From Branchiostoma floridae (Eukaryota; Chordata; Leptocardii; Amphioxiformes; Branchiostomatidae), in NCBI RefSeq assembly GCF_000003815.2, contig NC_049985.1:18726610-18790609 (forward strand): a DNA stretch of 64,000 nucleotides, read 5' to 3'. Shown here one piece after another: positions 24,001 to 34,849 of this stretch. The notes below the pieces were generated by a model that ran no database searches, was not told where the DNA came from, and saw only the letters and a program-made list of their open reading frames with translations. Numbering within the stretch: the stretch's first letter is position 1; the number at the start of each line of letters is the position of its first letter. The translations under genes were made by a program, and so were the position numbers.

Positions 24001-27000
24001 ATTTTTTACACTTGAGGAAAGCGAGCAATGCCTTTCTCAAGGACACAAAATAAGTGACATTACTTGAACCCGGGACCACTTGGTTCTGAGCCAAACACCA
24101 GCCGTTACTCCACACAATGCATCAAGTACTTGAGTATATCAATTAGAGATATTAAGCAGGAAATACTAATTAAAAAGGTAACAATGAGTGAGGTATCAAG
24201 ATGTCTGCCGTACGTTTTGTTACAAGGGATGTCAGTGGCAAATGTATATACTAGCAGCATTTACTTAAATCATAAAAGGTAAGTTCTTTACATAGCACAG
24301 TATAAAATCTTACCTCGTCTGTCTTGTTAAATGCAGATCATAGAACAGCCATCATTTCAGTTTAGTCTAGCCCTTGTTTGTAAAACTCTTGCAGAAGCTT
24401 AGCAATAGTCTTTCGTATCTTGTTTTGTAATACATTTTTTTAACAAAAATAGTACTTGTGAACATGATAGCATATTGCATTTTGCTGATCTTCTATGTCC
24501 ACTTTATAAATCGGATGTGCACTTCAGTGAACATGCCTTAGGAAAGTGAAACAATAATAATGAAACATACTCATTGACAGCTAATTAATGATAGTATCTG
24601 TTTGATGTGTATATGATTCTAACATAAGACTAGCTTGCTAATGGAGTTTAATTGCCTTATAGACAGGAGACCAGTGGGGGTCATCTGATCATGGCAACTG
24701 CATCTGTGAAGCACCAGACCGTCTCTGCTATCATGTTGACTGTCTTCTTGGTTCTAAGATCGCCAAGGACTCCAATGATCTCTGGGCCTGTGAAGTTGTT
24801 TCCTCCAAAAGAGGCATTACAGGTACAGTCTTAACATGACTTTGCTTATAATGTTGTCTGGCAACTACGTTTGAACTTGATTTATTCATTAGGTATTACG
24901 TATTATTTCAGAGCTTATCAAACGCAAGAGTCATAAAGATATAAAGATGAAGCTTAGATTACTTTGCTGAAATTATACGTTTCGTAACAGTGATAATAAC
25001 GTAAAATCGTGTGAAGAGAGTGACAAGTCACATAGAATTTAAATGTTGCAATTCGGGAGAAGCAAAAATGTGTTGATTTGTGAATGTAACAGTTATATAT
25101 ATTTTGATATTGGAAGTCATCATAAAATGTTTCTACATTTTTTCTTTATCATTCTTATGGAGATACATTGTGTTATTGTATATGACCACAAAGGAAGACG
25201 GCAGATAAAATAATAATTTTTAATTTGTTTCCTTTCAGGATCAGCCGTAGCGATGGATAAGGGAATGGAGGTGATTAATTACCTTCAGTTATTACAACTA
25301 GAAAGGCCGAAATTTGCTTGAGAGCAAATACAGCATATTTCAGCCATCTCCTTCCCCAAGCAACAATGGACTATTCCAAAATCACCCATGTGCAAAAATG
25401 GAACTCTTCTGCTTAAGATGACTAAGCATCCTAAGCTACTAATTACACGTATGAGCAAAAATTAATCGTACAACCCCCTTCCCTGCAAGAATGGACTCAA
25501 GTGCACCCAATGTAGAAGGGTAAGATAGACCAGTCCAAAAACACTTCCGCTAAGAAATGGAATTTTGAATCATCAGCCGTCCAAAACTGAATTTGAAAGA
25601 AATCCCCCCCCTTTGCAAGAATGGACTCTACCTGTTATACCCCTGTGCAAAGTGGAGCGATCCAAAAATACATCCGCTAAAATAGGACTTTGACATAATC
25701 ACCAAAGTCCAGAAATACATGGCCTTTTCTATAATAAGCAACCCAGTCCAAAACTGAATTTTTTTAATAGTCCCCTGTGCATGAATGGACTCATCCATAT
25801 TACATCAGGCTTGCTGATTGGCTGCCGAATCCTCAGGTACAGTCTTCAGGTGGGGTCAAGTTCCATTCAACAAATGGAATTCGGAATCATCACCCATGTC
25901 CAAAAATGAATTTTTTAAAAATCCCCCCTATGTGCAAAAATGGACTGTCCCAGCAGTAGCCTTATGTCAAGTGGATCAGTGCAAAAACACTTCCGCTAAA
26001 AAAAGCATTGGCATTATCACCAAAGTCTTAAAGTAAATTTTAAAAAACACCCCCCTGACCAACAATGGACTCTTCCAGCAAAATAACCTTGCTCATTGGC
26101 TAATAATTAATTAGATTTACCTTGTCCCCCCAACCACCTGGAGGAACATGGACTAGGTAGGTATGTAGATGATTGGATCTACCAGAAACACCTGTGGCTT
26201 CCAGAATGACCTAGAGGTCGTTGACCTCGGCACTTCCACCTCACAAATCCAAAATTCTCCCACAAAAACCTCCATAATGAGCCATTTTGAAGTGATTTAT
26301 ACCAAATATTATGCATGGATCCTTTATATAAGTACCTAGGGCACCTCTGTGCTAAATTTCAGGTCATTTGGATGTAATACCATGGTACAGGGGGCCTAAA
26401 TATAAAGTTGTGGTCCAAAAATTGCAATAAAACCTCAATAAAATCATTTTAGAAGCAGATATGAATAAAATGAAAAAAAAGCTAAGGGTATTGGCCCACT
26501 CTACCCTTGTGCCAAATTTCAAGTCATTCGGTCCAGGAACGACGGAGTTGATTCGATTTGAAGATTTGACAGGAGAAAGAAAGAAAGAAAGAAGAAAGAA
26601 AGAAACATTACGAATACAATATATTTCACCATACCTATGGTATGGCTGAAATATAAATATTGAATCAAAGACTTCAATGGGGCACTCTTGTTAGTTGGTC
26701 CATGTGTTAAACAAAAAGTTTGAAGGGCTTGTTACGCCAATCAACACAAATTACAACGTTTCCTGCTACAGTAAAGCGTATAAGTACTATTCATCGAACA
26801 TTCGAAATATATTGTTTTCGTTACTTCTTAAATGACCTTTTTTGCTTGCCATCAATGAAACGCCAGAATTGTATATATTAATGTATATAAACATTTTGTA
26901 TATGTATATGACCATTAGGTAATACTGAATCTTAAATTTCATTGTCTTTTTTGTCACAAGCACTATGAGCTTTTAACTTTTTTTGTTGCAGCAGTTTACT

Positions 27001-30000
27001 GGACGCGAAATATTCAGCATCGCTACTGGTGTCTTTGGCGTTGTGTCAGCCATAGTCGGCTTCACTGTCGACCGCATCGAGTCTGCACAAACAACGGATC
27101 AGCTTAACGAGATACAAGATCAGATTCGGCAGCTGGACAGGAAGGTGGACGAGTTGGCACAAAGTGTCAGTGATCTACAGCTGGGACAGGAGTACCTTCA
27201 ACAAGTCATTCTGTACGGCAGGGACGAAATGCGACTGAGGAACATGCTGGATACGCAAGCCAAAATGCAGATCAGCAACGGACTGTACGAACTACCTGGC
27301 AAGAACGTTCAAGCTTGGGCAGACAGTGTCCTCAGTCACGGTTCAGATGGAGTAGATCAGGTATGTGAACATTCAACAATGCTACTATGTAGAGAGGCAT
27401 CTGTAGGGTTTGACATACATGTAGTTATCATTTAGAAGAAGGCGTTGGGTTAATATAAAACTCAAAGTTTATTTATTGTCTGCTTACCTCTTGTCTCTTT
27501 TAGCAGTGAGCCAATGTGATTTCTATATAGCAAGATGAAATGATTCGAAAAGACATCTATCAAGTTGTATTGATTTTTGAGTTTCGATTTGTGTTGACTT
27601 TTGTAGGTATTGTACAATCTACTGGATATGGTGAAACCCCACTCAGGAGTCTTTGGAGGAAAATCTCTAATGGAAATATGTCACCTGCGACTCATCAACG
27701 GGGACAATCGGGACAAGTATACCGAGAAGGTAATGACTTGTTCTCATGCACACTTCGCATCAGAGATATCCCATCAGCTCATGGTGATAAACTTGACTAT
27801 AAGACATCTCTATATTTTATGACCTCTGACCTCCACAATATCCAATATATGATAATATTATGTACATGTATGATATAATATGATAATAATGTTTTTGTTT
27901 ATGTAATTGAATGAGGATGATGATGAATTGATTGATTGACGTTATGAGTAATTTAATATATTGCATAATATGATATAAGCCGGTGCAATGGCCTAGTGGG
28001 TAGAGTGTTCGCCTTGCATTCGGAAGGTCGTGAGGTCGATCCCGGCCGAGTCATACCAAAGACTATAAAAATGGCACATGCTGCTTTCTCTGCTTAGCAC
28101 TCAGCATTCGGGAAAGAGTATGGAAGTTGAACACACACCACTACCAGTGGACTAGCCCCCTGCTGTAGTGATTGCGTTGTGTGTGTCCCAGGGCTAACGA
28201 AACAGAGATGGGCACCGCCCTATGCGCCAGAAATGGGCACTGTCCTTGGCGCAGGAAGGGTTTAACTTAACTTAATAATATGATATGGTTAAGAATGTTA
28301 ATGATTGATTTATGCTATTTGTCTGATCAACATTATCTGTATAATGTGTTGTTATGTATTTTATTCGATGGTGTGTAGAGGACTCCAGGAAGAATAGTTC
28401 AAGGTAACTAATGGAGATTCGTAATAAACAAACAAACAAACAGTAAACCTGTGGAAACATTAGCTGCCTCGCTAAATGTTTGAGAAATATACCGATGTCA
28501 AGGGTTTAATCACTACACCACTACAGTGTAAGAATAAAACCAGCTAACTCTGTGCAATTATATAAAGTAAACATATTACTAGATAGTAGCTTCAATGCAT
28601 ATCCTAGCAAATCACGGTATGTGAACGTATGTCATCATTATAATTTCGTCCGTGACTAAAACGTCATGTTGATGTTCACAAACCAGATGCAACAGAAAGC
28701 GGCGCAGATCTATGGGCTCATTGGAGGTGGTTATTCTGTGTGGATCACAGCTCTGCGAATCAAGGGGCGTGCAAGTGACATCCCAGCCAAGACAGAAGAG
28801 ATGAAAAGCGAGCTTAACACTGTGGGAACATCCCTGCTAGAATATACCAGTAAGTTAAAACCTGATATAATGCATTTTCTTCAATGTCATTCTACTTTTG
28901 AAACAGAAAGTTCTACTAAAGATAAGTCTCATGAAAGATAAGTAATTTTTGAAAAGTCTTTAATGTTTTATATATGTTTTTCATGATAGAACCGAAGAAC
29001 TGGCGCACAGATTGGCATTGTGGGTCGGCCTATCCTGCAGACAACGGAGAAGCTGCTAAATGCCACCCTGATAGCAAATTCCCATGCTGCTCCCCACACA
29101 ACTGGTGCGGCAACACTGCAGACCACTGTAGCTGTTCTGGATGTGTCGACTACCGGGCCCCGCAGGGGAAAGGTACATCCTGACTCTCTCCTCCAACAGA
29201 ATTCACCAAGAATTCTGCTACTCTAGATAATATTCTAATGTATAGACCTTTGCCTTCTATCTGCCATTCGGGGTGCTTTTACCACGGCGACATCAAGGTC
29301 TGAACACAGTCAGTCACACCTTACTAACTCTAGCACGCGCTTGAAATCACCACTAGTCTTTCAATACAAAACTCCTCATATAGTTCAGGGACCTCATACC
29401 TCCATGAAATATTTGGATATATTTAATGCAAGTGACTTTCATATTAACATGATTTATGCATGATGTTCAACATTGACTAACTTGTGAAATTCTAAACATT
29501 TAGTATTTTATAAGCGGCTTTGCCAGTTTTGCATAGGTTATGCAAATCTACATACCAAAATTAAGAAAATCCGTTATTCCCATATTTAATTATCCTGTCC
29601 GGAATCTTTTACAATTTGAATACCCATGTAATTCCAAGCCCTAGTCGCTAGGAGGCCCAAACTAACGTCACTTCTTGCCGGGCACAAGAGCTATCTGGCA
29701 CCATGAAATCGTATCCAAAGCTTGTTCAAAAGAAGAGATATACAAACCGGAAATGCCGCTGCACTACAAAGGAAAGCAGCCAGGGGCCCAAAATCTAATC
29801 ATTTCCAGTGTTTGTCACAACACACCAACACACGAAGTATGAAACCAATCCTTGAGTAATCTTGTTCACAGACAGACAGACAGACAGACAGACAGAAAAA
29901 CAGACACAGACAGACAGACACGTGCACACACATGCACACACACACACACACACACACACAAACGCTAGTGAAAGTATAACCCCCATGAATATTTCATGGA

Positions 30001-30517
30001 GGTAATTAGAGCGGATCATATTACTCTCCGATTACTTTGAGATGACTAATAAGTTAAATCGATGCTGCACATCTGAGCCAACTTCTTCTAGGCTTCACTT
30101 AAATGGCATTTAAAGCGTGGCAATATAGTGACCTACTTTTACTGTGAAGTTATCATTGTGGTACTCAGGTCCAATGCCAACCTACAGCTAACATTATTAA
30201 AGCTTTGTCAATGAGCATTCATCATCATCATCAATGAGCATTAAGGATGCAATAAATACCACTTAAGTGAAGTATACAACACATAAGACTGATGCATTTT
30301 TTGAAATGTTTAATATTTAGTGTTTTGCGTCTATTTTGAAGGGTCGTGGCGCGCTGATTTGCGTTGTGGTGCGGGCTTCCCGGCACCGAACGGACAGCCT
30401 GCTCAATGTGACCCTGACGGCAAGTACCCATGCTGCGCCCCAAGCAAGTGGTGTGGCAACACTGTGGCCCACTGTGACTGCAATGATTGTGTCGACTACT
30501 CATCCTTGGGTCTGTAA
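20960..30517 (+). CDS. Gene 1: secreted modular protein with two hevein-like domains (11 exons)
   Basis: Joined exons 20960-21026, 21609-21677, 21850-21903, 22115-22191, 24663-24822, 25239-25270, 26992-27360, 27607-27729, 28687-28849, 28990-29172 and 30342-30517 give 490 codons plus TAA; all junctions are GT-AG and in phase. Order of parts: signal peptide (about residues 1-22), helical linker, Gln/acidic linker, six-Cys domain (about 85-142), hydrophobic stretch plus coiled coil (154-276), IYGLIGGGY segment, then two hevein-like eight-Cys modules. The N-terminal half matches gene 2 exon by exon, which supports the model. The start at 20960 is preferred over an in-frame ATG at 20894 because it aligns with gene 2 and gives a proper signal peptide. 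The end is uncertain: GGTCTGTAA may be a stop or a donor that splices to 50-nt tail exons at 31.2-32.1 kb. Function unknown; chitin or glycan binding is inferred. Confidence 0.8.
21121..21240 (-). mobile_element. Short LINE/SINE 3'-end-like fragment with (TGAA)n tail
   Basis: (TGAA)5 followed by TGACCTTTATTGTACA. The layout resembles an antisense CR1/L2-like 3' terminus with a microsatellite tail. It is absent from the homologous intron 1 of gene 2. Confidence 0.45.
21609..21677 (+). CDS. Gene 1 exon 2: helical linker
   Basis: 69 nt, phase 1-1, encoding [20 protein letters not shown], a probable amphipathic helix. Homologous to 54258-54323 and 57709-57777. Confidence 0.85.
21850..21903 (+). 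CDS. Gene 1 exon 3: Gln/acidic linker
   Basis: 54 nt, phase 1-1, encoding [17 protein letters not shown]. Homologous to 57934-57984. Confidence 0.8.
22115..22191 (+). CDS. Gene 1 exon 4: start of six-Cys domain
   Basis: 77 nt, phase 1 to 0, encoding [20 protein letters not shown] then CEGHQ. Nearly identical to 58195-58271. Confidence 0.85.
22252..22702. mobile_element. ACGT-rich TIR element, copy C, in gene 1 intron 4
   Basis: Left end AAGGACATAACCCGCCGTA, right end TACGGCGGGTTGTGCCCTAG. The homologous intron of gene 2 (about 58325-58340, CACTCAAGCTATGAACTC) is an empty site. Confidence 0.8.
22730..23831. mobile_element. 1.1-kb piggyBac-type TTAA element in gene 1 intron 4
   Basis: Ends CCCTATTCAGACCGGG / CCCGGTCTGAATAGGG, flanked by TTAA (22726-22729 and 23832-23835). 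No transposase frame, so non-autonomous. It carries an internal 150-bp tandem duplication (23281-23366 and 23431-23516, with GGTCCGCCATCTTGGATTTT) and many TGACGTCA-like sites. Absent from gene 2. Confidence 0.85.
23915..24125 (-). mobile_element. SINE-like insertion in intron 4 shared by both genes
   Basis: On the minus strand it reads ACCAAGTGGTCCCGGGTTCA (box-B-like), then CCTTGAGAAAGGCATTGCTC, the body typical of tRNA-derived SINEs. A counterpart lies at the same place in gene 2 (about 58425-58610), so the insertion predates the gene duplication. Confidence 0.65.
24663..24822 (+). CDS. Gene 1 exon 5: six-Cys domain
   Basis: 160 nt, phase 0-1. With the last Cys of exon 4 it gives six cysteines: C(x17)CxCx6CxxxxC and a final Cys after NDLWA. 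Sequence includes [20 protein letters not shown]. About 88% identical to 58786-58945. I do not recognise the domain. Confidence 0.85.
25239..25270 (+). CDS. Gene 1 exon 6: 32-nt micro-exon
   Basis: Encodes SAVAMDKGME; phase 1 to 0. Gene 2 has the same-sized exon at 59275-59306 ([10 protein letters not shown]). Conservation of size and splice sites supports it. Confidence 0.8.
25290..26650. mobile_element. Insertion of ~1.35 kb in gene 1 intron 6
   Basis: Gene 1 intron 6 is 1721 bp against 508 bp in gene 2. The extra sequence begins after ATTACAACTAG and ends at TGGCTGAAATATAA. It carries degenerate GCAAAAATGGACT repeats (25390-26080) and a 3' block (26280-26650, ending GAAAGAAACATTACGAATAC plus ATATTTCA) also present at 36780-37130. 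Family not identified. Confidence 0.6.
26992..27360 (+). CDS. Gene 1 exon 7: hydrophobic segment plus coiled coil
   Basis: 369 nt, phase 0-0, 123 residues, about 80% identical to gene 2 exon 59815-60183. It begins with a Gly/Ala/Val-rich hydrophobic stretch (IATGVFGVVSAIVGFTV, residues about 10-26 of the exon), followed by a heptad-like helix ([20 protein letters not shown], then [16 protein letters not shown]). The hydrophobic part could be a membrane or helix-packing segment. NAGNAG acceptor: CAGCAG may add or remove one Gln. Confidence 0.9.
27607..27729 (+). CDS. Gene 1 exon 8
   Basis: 123 nt, phase 0-0: VLYNLLDMVKPHSGVFGGKS then LMEICHLRLINGDNRD. Homologous to 61263-61376, which is three codons shorter. 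Confidence 0.85.
27977..28274 (+). mobile_element. tRNA-derived SINE with 12-bp TSD
   Basis: Box A (TGGCCTAGTGGGTAGAG) and box B (GAGGTCGATCCC) of a pol III promoter are visible in the first 75 bp, with a body and a TTAACTTAACTTA tail. The 12-mer ATAATATGATAT flanks it exactly (27965-27976 and 28275-28286). Located in intron 8 of gene 1; absent from gene 2. Confidence 0.9.
28687..28849 (+). CDS. Gene 1 exon 9: Gly-rich hydrophobic segment
   Basis: 163 nt, phase 0-1: [20 protein letters not shown] then ALRIKGRASDIPAKTEEMKS. About 85% identical to gene 2 exon 61561-61723. Its phase-1 donor is the junction where genes 1 and 2 diverge in the following module. Confidence 0.9.
28990..29172 (+). 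CDS. Gene 1 exon 10: hevein-like domain 1
   Basis: 183 nt, phase 1-1. Eight cysteines with the hevein (chitin-binding type 1) pattern: CG, C, CC, C, C, C, C, seen in WHCGSAYPADNGEAAKC, FPCCSPHNWCGN and HCSCSGCVDY. Spacing C6-C7-C8 is tighter than in plant hevein, so binding specificity cannot be assumed. Confidence 0.85.
29875..29960. repeat. (CAGA)n and (CA)n microsatellites
   Basis: CAGACAGA and ACACAC runs in intron 10 of gene 1. Confidence 0.95.
30342..30517 (+). CDS. Gene 1 exon 11: hevein-like domain 2
   Basis: Phase-1 acceptor. SWRADLRCGAGFPAPNGQPA then QCDPDGKYPCC, WCGN, HCDCNDCVDY repeat the eight-Cys pattern of exon 10 with about 60% identity. The frame ends GGT CTG TAA (stop 30515-30517). 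A phase-1 donor at 30510 (G|GTCTGT) would instead remove the stop. Confidence 0.85.
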
Positions 30518-30520
30518 TTG

Positions 30521-30697
30521 GCCCCTCTCTCTCTCTGTCTCTCTCTATCTCTCTCTTTTTCTCTCTGTCTCTCTCTCTGCCTCTCTCTCTGTCCCTGTCT
30601 CTCTCTGTCTCTTTCTGTCTCTCTCTCTGTCTCCGTCTCTCTCTGTCTCTGTCTCTCTCTCTGTCTCTGTCTCTCCCTCTCTCTCTCTCTCTCGCTT

Positions 30698-30730
<33 letters not shown>
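30521..30730. repeat. (TCTCTG)n / (TC)n microsatellite
   Basis: About 210 bp of pyrimidine-rich repeat immediately after the gene 1 stop codon. A long pyrimidine tract here could influence splicing downstream. All frames through it are artefacts. Confidence 0.97.
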
Positions 30731-30732
<2 letters not shown>

Positions 30733-31181
30733 CAAGTTATTATCATACAAATATGGATATACTGAAAAGTTCATCTAATTCAAAAACGGCCACTGGCAAG
30801 CCTTTCTGTGAGTTTATTCTTCTCATATGAGTTGAATTATGTTCACAATTTTGACCATCAATGACCATCAAGCATCGCATCAACACCGATGAGTTTTTCT
30901 TCTAGTAAATGTTGTAAAACATGTTACAATACCCTTCTTGGATCCTCGAGACTGTGTTTATGTAACCCTCTCGCCTTTTTCATTAAGAACTATAAAACTA
31001 CAAAAGCATTATGTTACTTAAGTTATGCGATTGCAATGTATACGATATCCCTTTTATCACGAATTACTTTCCCTTTCTTCCATGTGATTGCTCAGAGCAT
31101 TTGCAAATCAGTTTTACTCATATGTAACCCCTGACTTCAGTCATCTTTGTTCTATTTTTGTTATTACGTATTAAGATACAG

Positions 31182-32141
31182 GCACACAATGTCTCTTTAA
31201 AGACAGATAACAAGTTGGCAACATTCAAAGTGTGAGTAGATCTGAATTTTAGGAAGATAGTAAGTTTGGGATGATGGATCTTGTCATAGAGGTAGACGAC
31301 AGATACAAGCGCACAATGTCCTTTTGATGGCAGATATTGTACCGAGTTTACTCGATGAAAAGTGAGAAACTATCAGATTGTGTGTTGCCTAAATCTTACG
31401 AATGCAACAAGTCTCATAGGAAATTGTGTTTCTGTCATAGAAGTAGACACTGTGCTTATAGATTCTGCATAGTCTTGTTACTTTTTATTACCATTTGTTT
31501 AGATACAGGCACACAATGTCCTTCTGATGGCATTAGTCATACCAAGTTTACTTGGTGAAAAATGAGCAACATTCAGCATGTGAGTTTTCTTGGATACATG
31601 TAACACAACATGTCTTAGGGGATGGTGACTTTGTCATAGAAGTAGACGCTGTGCCAATAGCTTTTACATATTTTAATGCTTTTTTTACCATTTATTTGAA
31701 TACAGGCACACAATGTCCTTCTGATGGCATATGTCATACCAAGTTTACTTGGTGAAAATTGAAAAACATTCAGATTGAGTGTTCTTATGATATAATGTCA
31801 GACAACAAGTCCAAAGGAAGGGTGACTTTGGCATAAAAGTAGACGCTGTGCCAATAGGTTTTGCATTTTATTGCTTTTTATTCCCATTTTCTGAATACAG
31901 GCACACAATGTCCTTCTGGTGGCATTTGTCATACCAATATGACTTGCTGAAAAGTGAGAAACATTCAGATTGAGATTTCATTAAATTATGAAAGACAGCA
32001 AGTCTTAAGGAATTGTGACTTAGTCGTAGAAGTAGACGCTGTGCCATTTGATTTTGCTTATGTTACTTTTTTACCATTTGTTTAGATAAAGGCACACAAT
32101 GTCCTTTTGATGACAGATGTCATACAAATTTCACTTGGTAA
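31182..32141 (+). repeat. ~195-bp tandem array, each unit with a 50-nt terminal-exon-like core
   Basis: Six copies of a degenerate unit with cores at 31182, ~31310, 31509, 31706, 31901 and 32092; spacing among the last four is 197, 195 and 191 bp. Each unit contains GTAGACGCTGTGCCAATAG, a T-rich tract, ATACAG, then GCACACAATGTCC. In four copies (31509-31558, 31706-31755, 31901-31950, 32092-32141) a phase-1 acceptor would give a 16-residue tail of the type GTQCPSDGICHTKFTW followed by a stop at the identical position. Copies 1 and 2 are degraded (early stop; shifted AG). Copy 6 has AAG instead of CAG. Confidence 0.7.
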
Positions 32142-32434
32142 TAAGTGGTCAACATTCAGATTGTGAGTTTTCTGAAATGTTTTAAAGGCATTAAGTCTTA
32201 CGAAATTGTGATTCTGTCATAGAAGTAGACGCTGTGCCAATAGGTATTGCTTTTTATTGCCAATGATGTTGATACAACCACCTCATGTTGAAACCGACGC
32301 CACGTCTATCATAGAAAACAGGCTGTTAGTCCACCACAGCAGTCAAATACATGTGACACCATTTACGCATAGAGGTGCTGTATCTATATCATTGAGTTCC
32401 ATTTTTGCAAGTTTATTTTTTGCTATTTACCATA

Positions 32435-33100
32435 GGGAACGGAAAGTGAAATTTAGACCCCAGTCTATACAGTTGAAAGTCTAACACAAAAGTAAGAATT
32501 GAAAAACTGTTCCATCTAAAGGGCAAAGGGAATGCATATACCCTGGTCTCAGAGTTAACACTTGTATGGAACACCACTTGAAATTTGTATTAATACAGTT
32601 CATATTGAAGAACACTGCATTGCTTTCCTTTGTCACAAGTATGACTTTCATCTGTACATCAATGACGTCAGCGGATTTGTAAGATTATGTTAGAATGAGA
32701 TGGTTGATTGTAATGTTAAAGAACTTGTGACATGTTAAGAACTTGAGATACAAAAATGTATGCTGATGATAAAGCAAAGGGCTTATCATTTATTGTTACT
32801 TTTTCCGTGATAGGGTTGATGAAGAAATGACCTGATATGGAAATACACAAAGTGGTAACGGTAGCGATCATGTTAAGGAAAACAAGTAAAAGCTGTGTAT
32901 TGCTGTTAAATAATGTTTAATCTATTTCCATTTCCAGAGGGAAAACAATGAAAACTATTGCTACCATCAAGTCTTTTAACACCCAAGTAGTTACGAACAC
33001 TGCTCTATCTGCTGTCTGTCATTGAGACTGGCGATGTTAAGGTTTCTGAAGATTTTGTTGTTGTTGTTTGCTTACTCTAATAAAGTTTAATTGGCTGTAG
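32435..33100 (+). other. Gene 1 3'UTR-like segment with polyA signal
   Basis: Collinear with 12640-13290. AATAAA at 33079-33084, followed by GT-rich sequence (GTCCGTGCC, TTTGTTTATCAGTGTGTGG). Shared ends in two copies suggest the 3' end of the family transcript, though no coding link is proven. Confidence 0.55.
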
Positions 33101-34490
33101 ATTAATTCGAGTCCGTGCCTTTTTGTTTATCAGTGTGTGGAATGTTTGCATGTGTAAGCACGAGACAGGAATTTTAGATACATGTACATCCATCCTCACA
33201 GTGTTACAATTGTTTCTGGCTTAAAGATTACCATTCGCCCATGCCATTTTGTGTTATCATGTACACCGACCGACAGATGCACAAACGCACCACAGAGCAA
33301 CACTACCCAAAACATAACGTGCTGGCGTAGGTTATAACGTAAGTATTGAATATGTACCGAGTTATACACTTCATCACGTCAGGGGCCTGTCACAATGTCC
33401 GCTCATACGGTGGGGGCAATCTTCATACTTCAACTCGGAATGGTTTTGTAGAAGGAAAACTAGCAAGAACGTCTTAAATATTCAAGCTTGGTAAGTGCGG
33501 ATGCAAAATCGACTTTTGCGACTAAGAGGTAAAAGAGGTTGGGCAGAATAAAGGTTTAAGGAAAAATTTTGTTGCTTTTGTCCCAACTGTATTCTTCTTT
33601 CACGCTTAAACTCTGCCTCTGTCTCTCTATGTCTCTCTCTCTGTCCGCCTGCCTGTCTGTCAATGACTAATCTTCCCACAAGGAAATGGTTTCTTTTGAA
33701 AGCAACCCTTACCAACTAAGAACTTTATGAGCTGCGTGACAGTCCACGTTTTCTTTCTAACCTAAAGTGAATTCTTTGCTTTTTAGTCATTCATGTTCCC
33801 ACCTGTTATCCCCGTTTCATCTAAGTCTTACGCATGTTGTGTAATCATTGGAGGTAGTTACACATATGAGCACTGTTTTCTTACACGTTACGCCAGGGGG
33901 CGTGACTGCACTGTTACCTTCTGTCACTTTCACACGAGTATATTATGATCCCACGTTTTATGAAAAGTAATAAAAGTAATCTAAAGTTGTCTTCTCCTGT
34001 ACCACTCCGTCTTTTTAATGTTTAAGTTCTATTAGACTTAAACATTAAATGCATTTTATGACTTCAAGGCGAACATAATTGCATTTGCAGTACTTCAGCA
34101 TGTTGCGAAATAGACCGAATTTTACAGTAGATAAGTGCGGTTAATTCCATTGGCGATGGTTGCAACCCTTTGACCTGATCGGATCTACCTGTTTGTGTTG
34201 TTTACCTGGAGGGTTGGTTTTGCTATGGCGGTAGGAAGACCTAACGAACAAAACCAAGCACAGCGTCGGAAGAAAATCACCTCGGTCCCGCCCGTGTCCG
34301 ACTGACGCCATGATAAGACACGTTACCAGGTTATCACGTTCTCTAACGTAGACCTTTTTATTTTATGACAGCGCTTCAAGGATGCCAAGAACACAGGAAG
34401 AGCGTGTAATTGTACAATCAGTGAATTGAAACAAATAATACCTGAGGTCACCAACACCCCCTCCCACAAGACAGGGTTTGTTCTATCTGG
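33101..34490. other. Intergenic, nothing recognised
   Basis: No family exon. A 12-bp inverted repeat (TAATGTTTAAGT / ACTTAAACATTA, 34017-34048) and a small (TCTG)n-like run near 33615-33660 are the only structures noted. Confidence 0.5.
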
Positions 34491-34493
34491 CAC

Positions 34494-34530
34494 GTACGAG
34501 GGGTGATCAATAAGTCCCAGGCTTGACCAA
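34494..34530. mobile_element. Solo mariner-like terminal repeat
   Basis: TACGAGGGGTGATCAATAAG followed by TCCCAGGCTTG resembles the outer end of mariner-family transposons, next to a TA. No partner end or transposase found within the window. Confidence 0.4.
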
Positions 34531-34849
34531 GTAATAAAATACATTATTCAAACTTTGGGCAAAACTATGTAGCATGAAGTCCTGTATTAATATTTACAAA
34601 ATTTTACATTATTGTATCACTTTCCAGACCACGTCCTTTTGGAAATCAGTAGGTAAGTGGCAAGAAAAGAACAACCATTGTGATTTATGATCAGAGAATT
34701 TGTCAAAATTCTTGACGTCATTGACGTCTCTTATCTTTTTTTATGGCTGACCGCTGGAGTGCAAAACTCCATTTGGGGTCATGTGGCCCATCTGCAGCGT
34801 TTGTTTTAATCATGTCATTATTTAAATGTTCTTATTATCATTAATATGT

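Noticed and set aside
27977-28050. Functional tRNA gene
   Set aside because: Box A and B are present, but the cloverleaf is imperfect and the sequence continues into a SINE body with tail and TSD.
30487-30830. Long Ser/Leu or Arg/Glu-rich frames on both strands
   Set aside because: They are translations of the (TCTCTG)n microsatellite.
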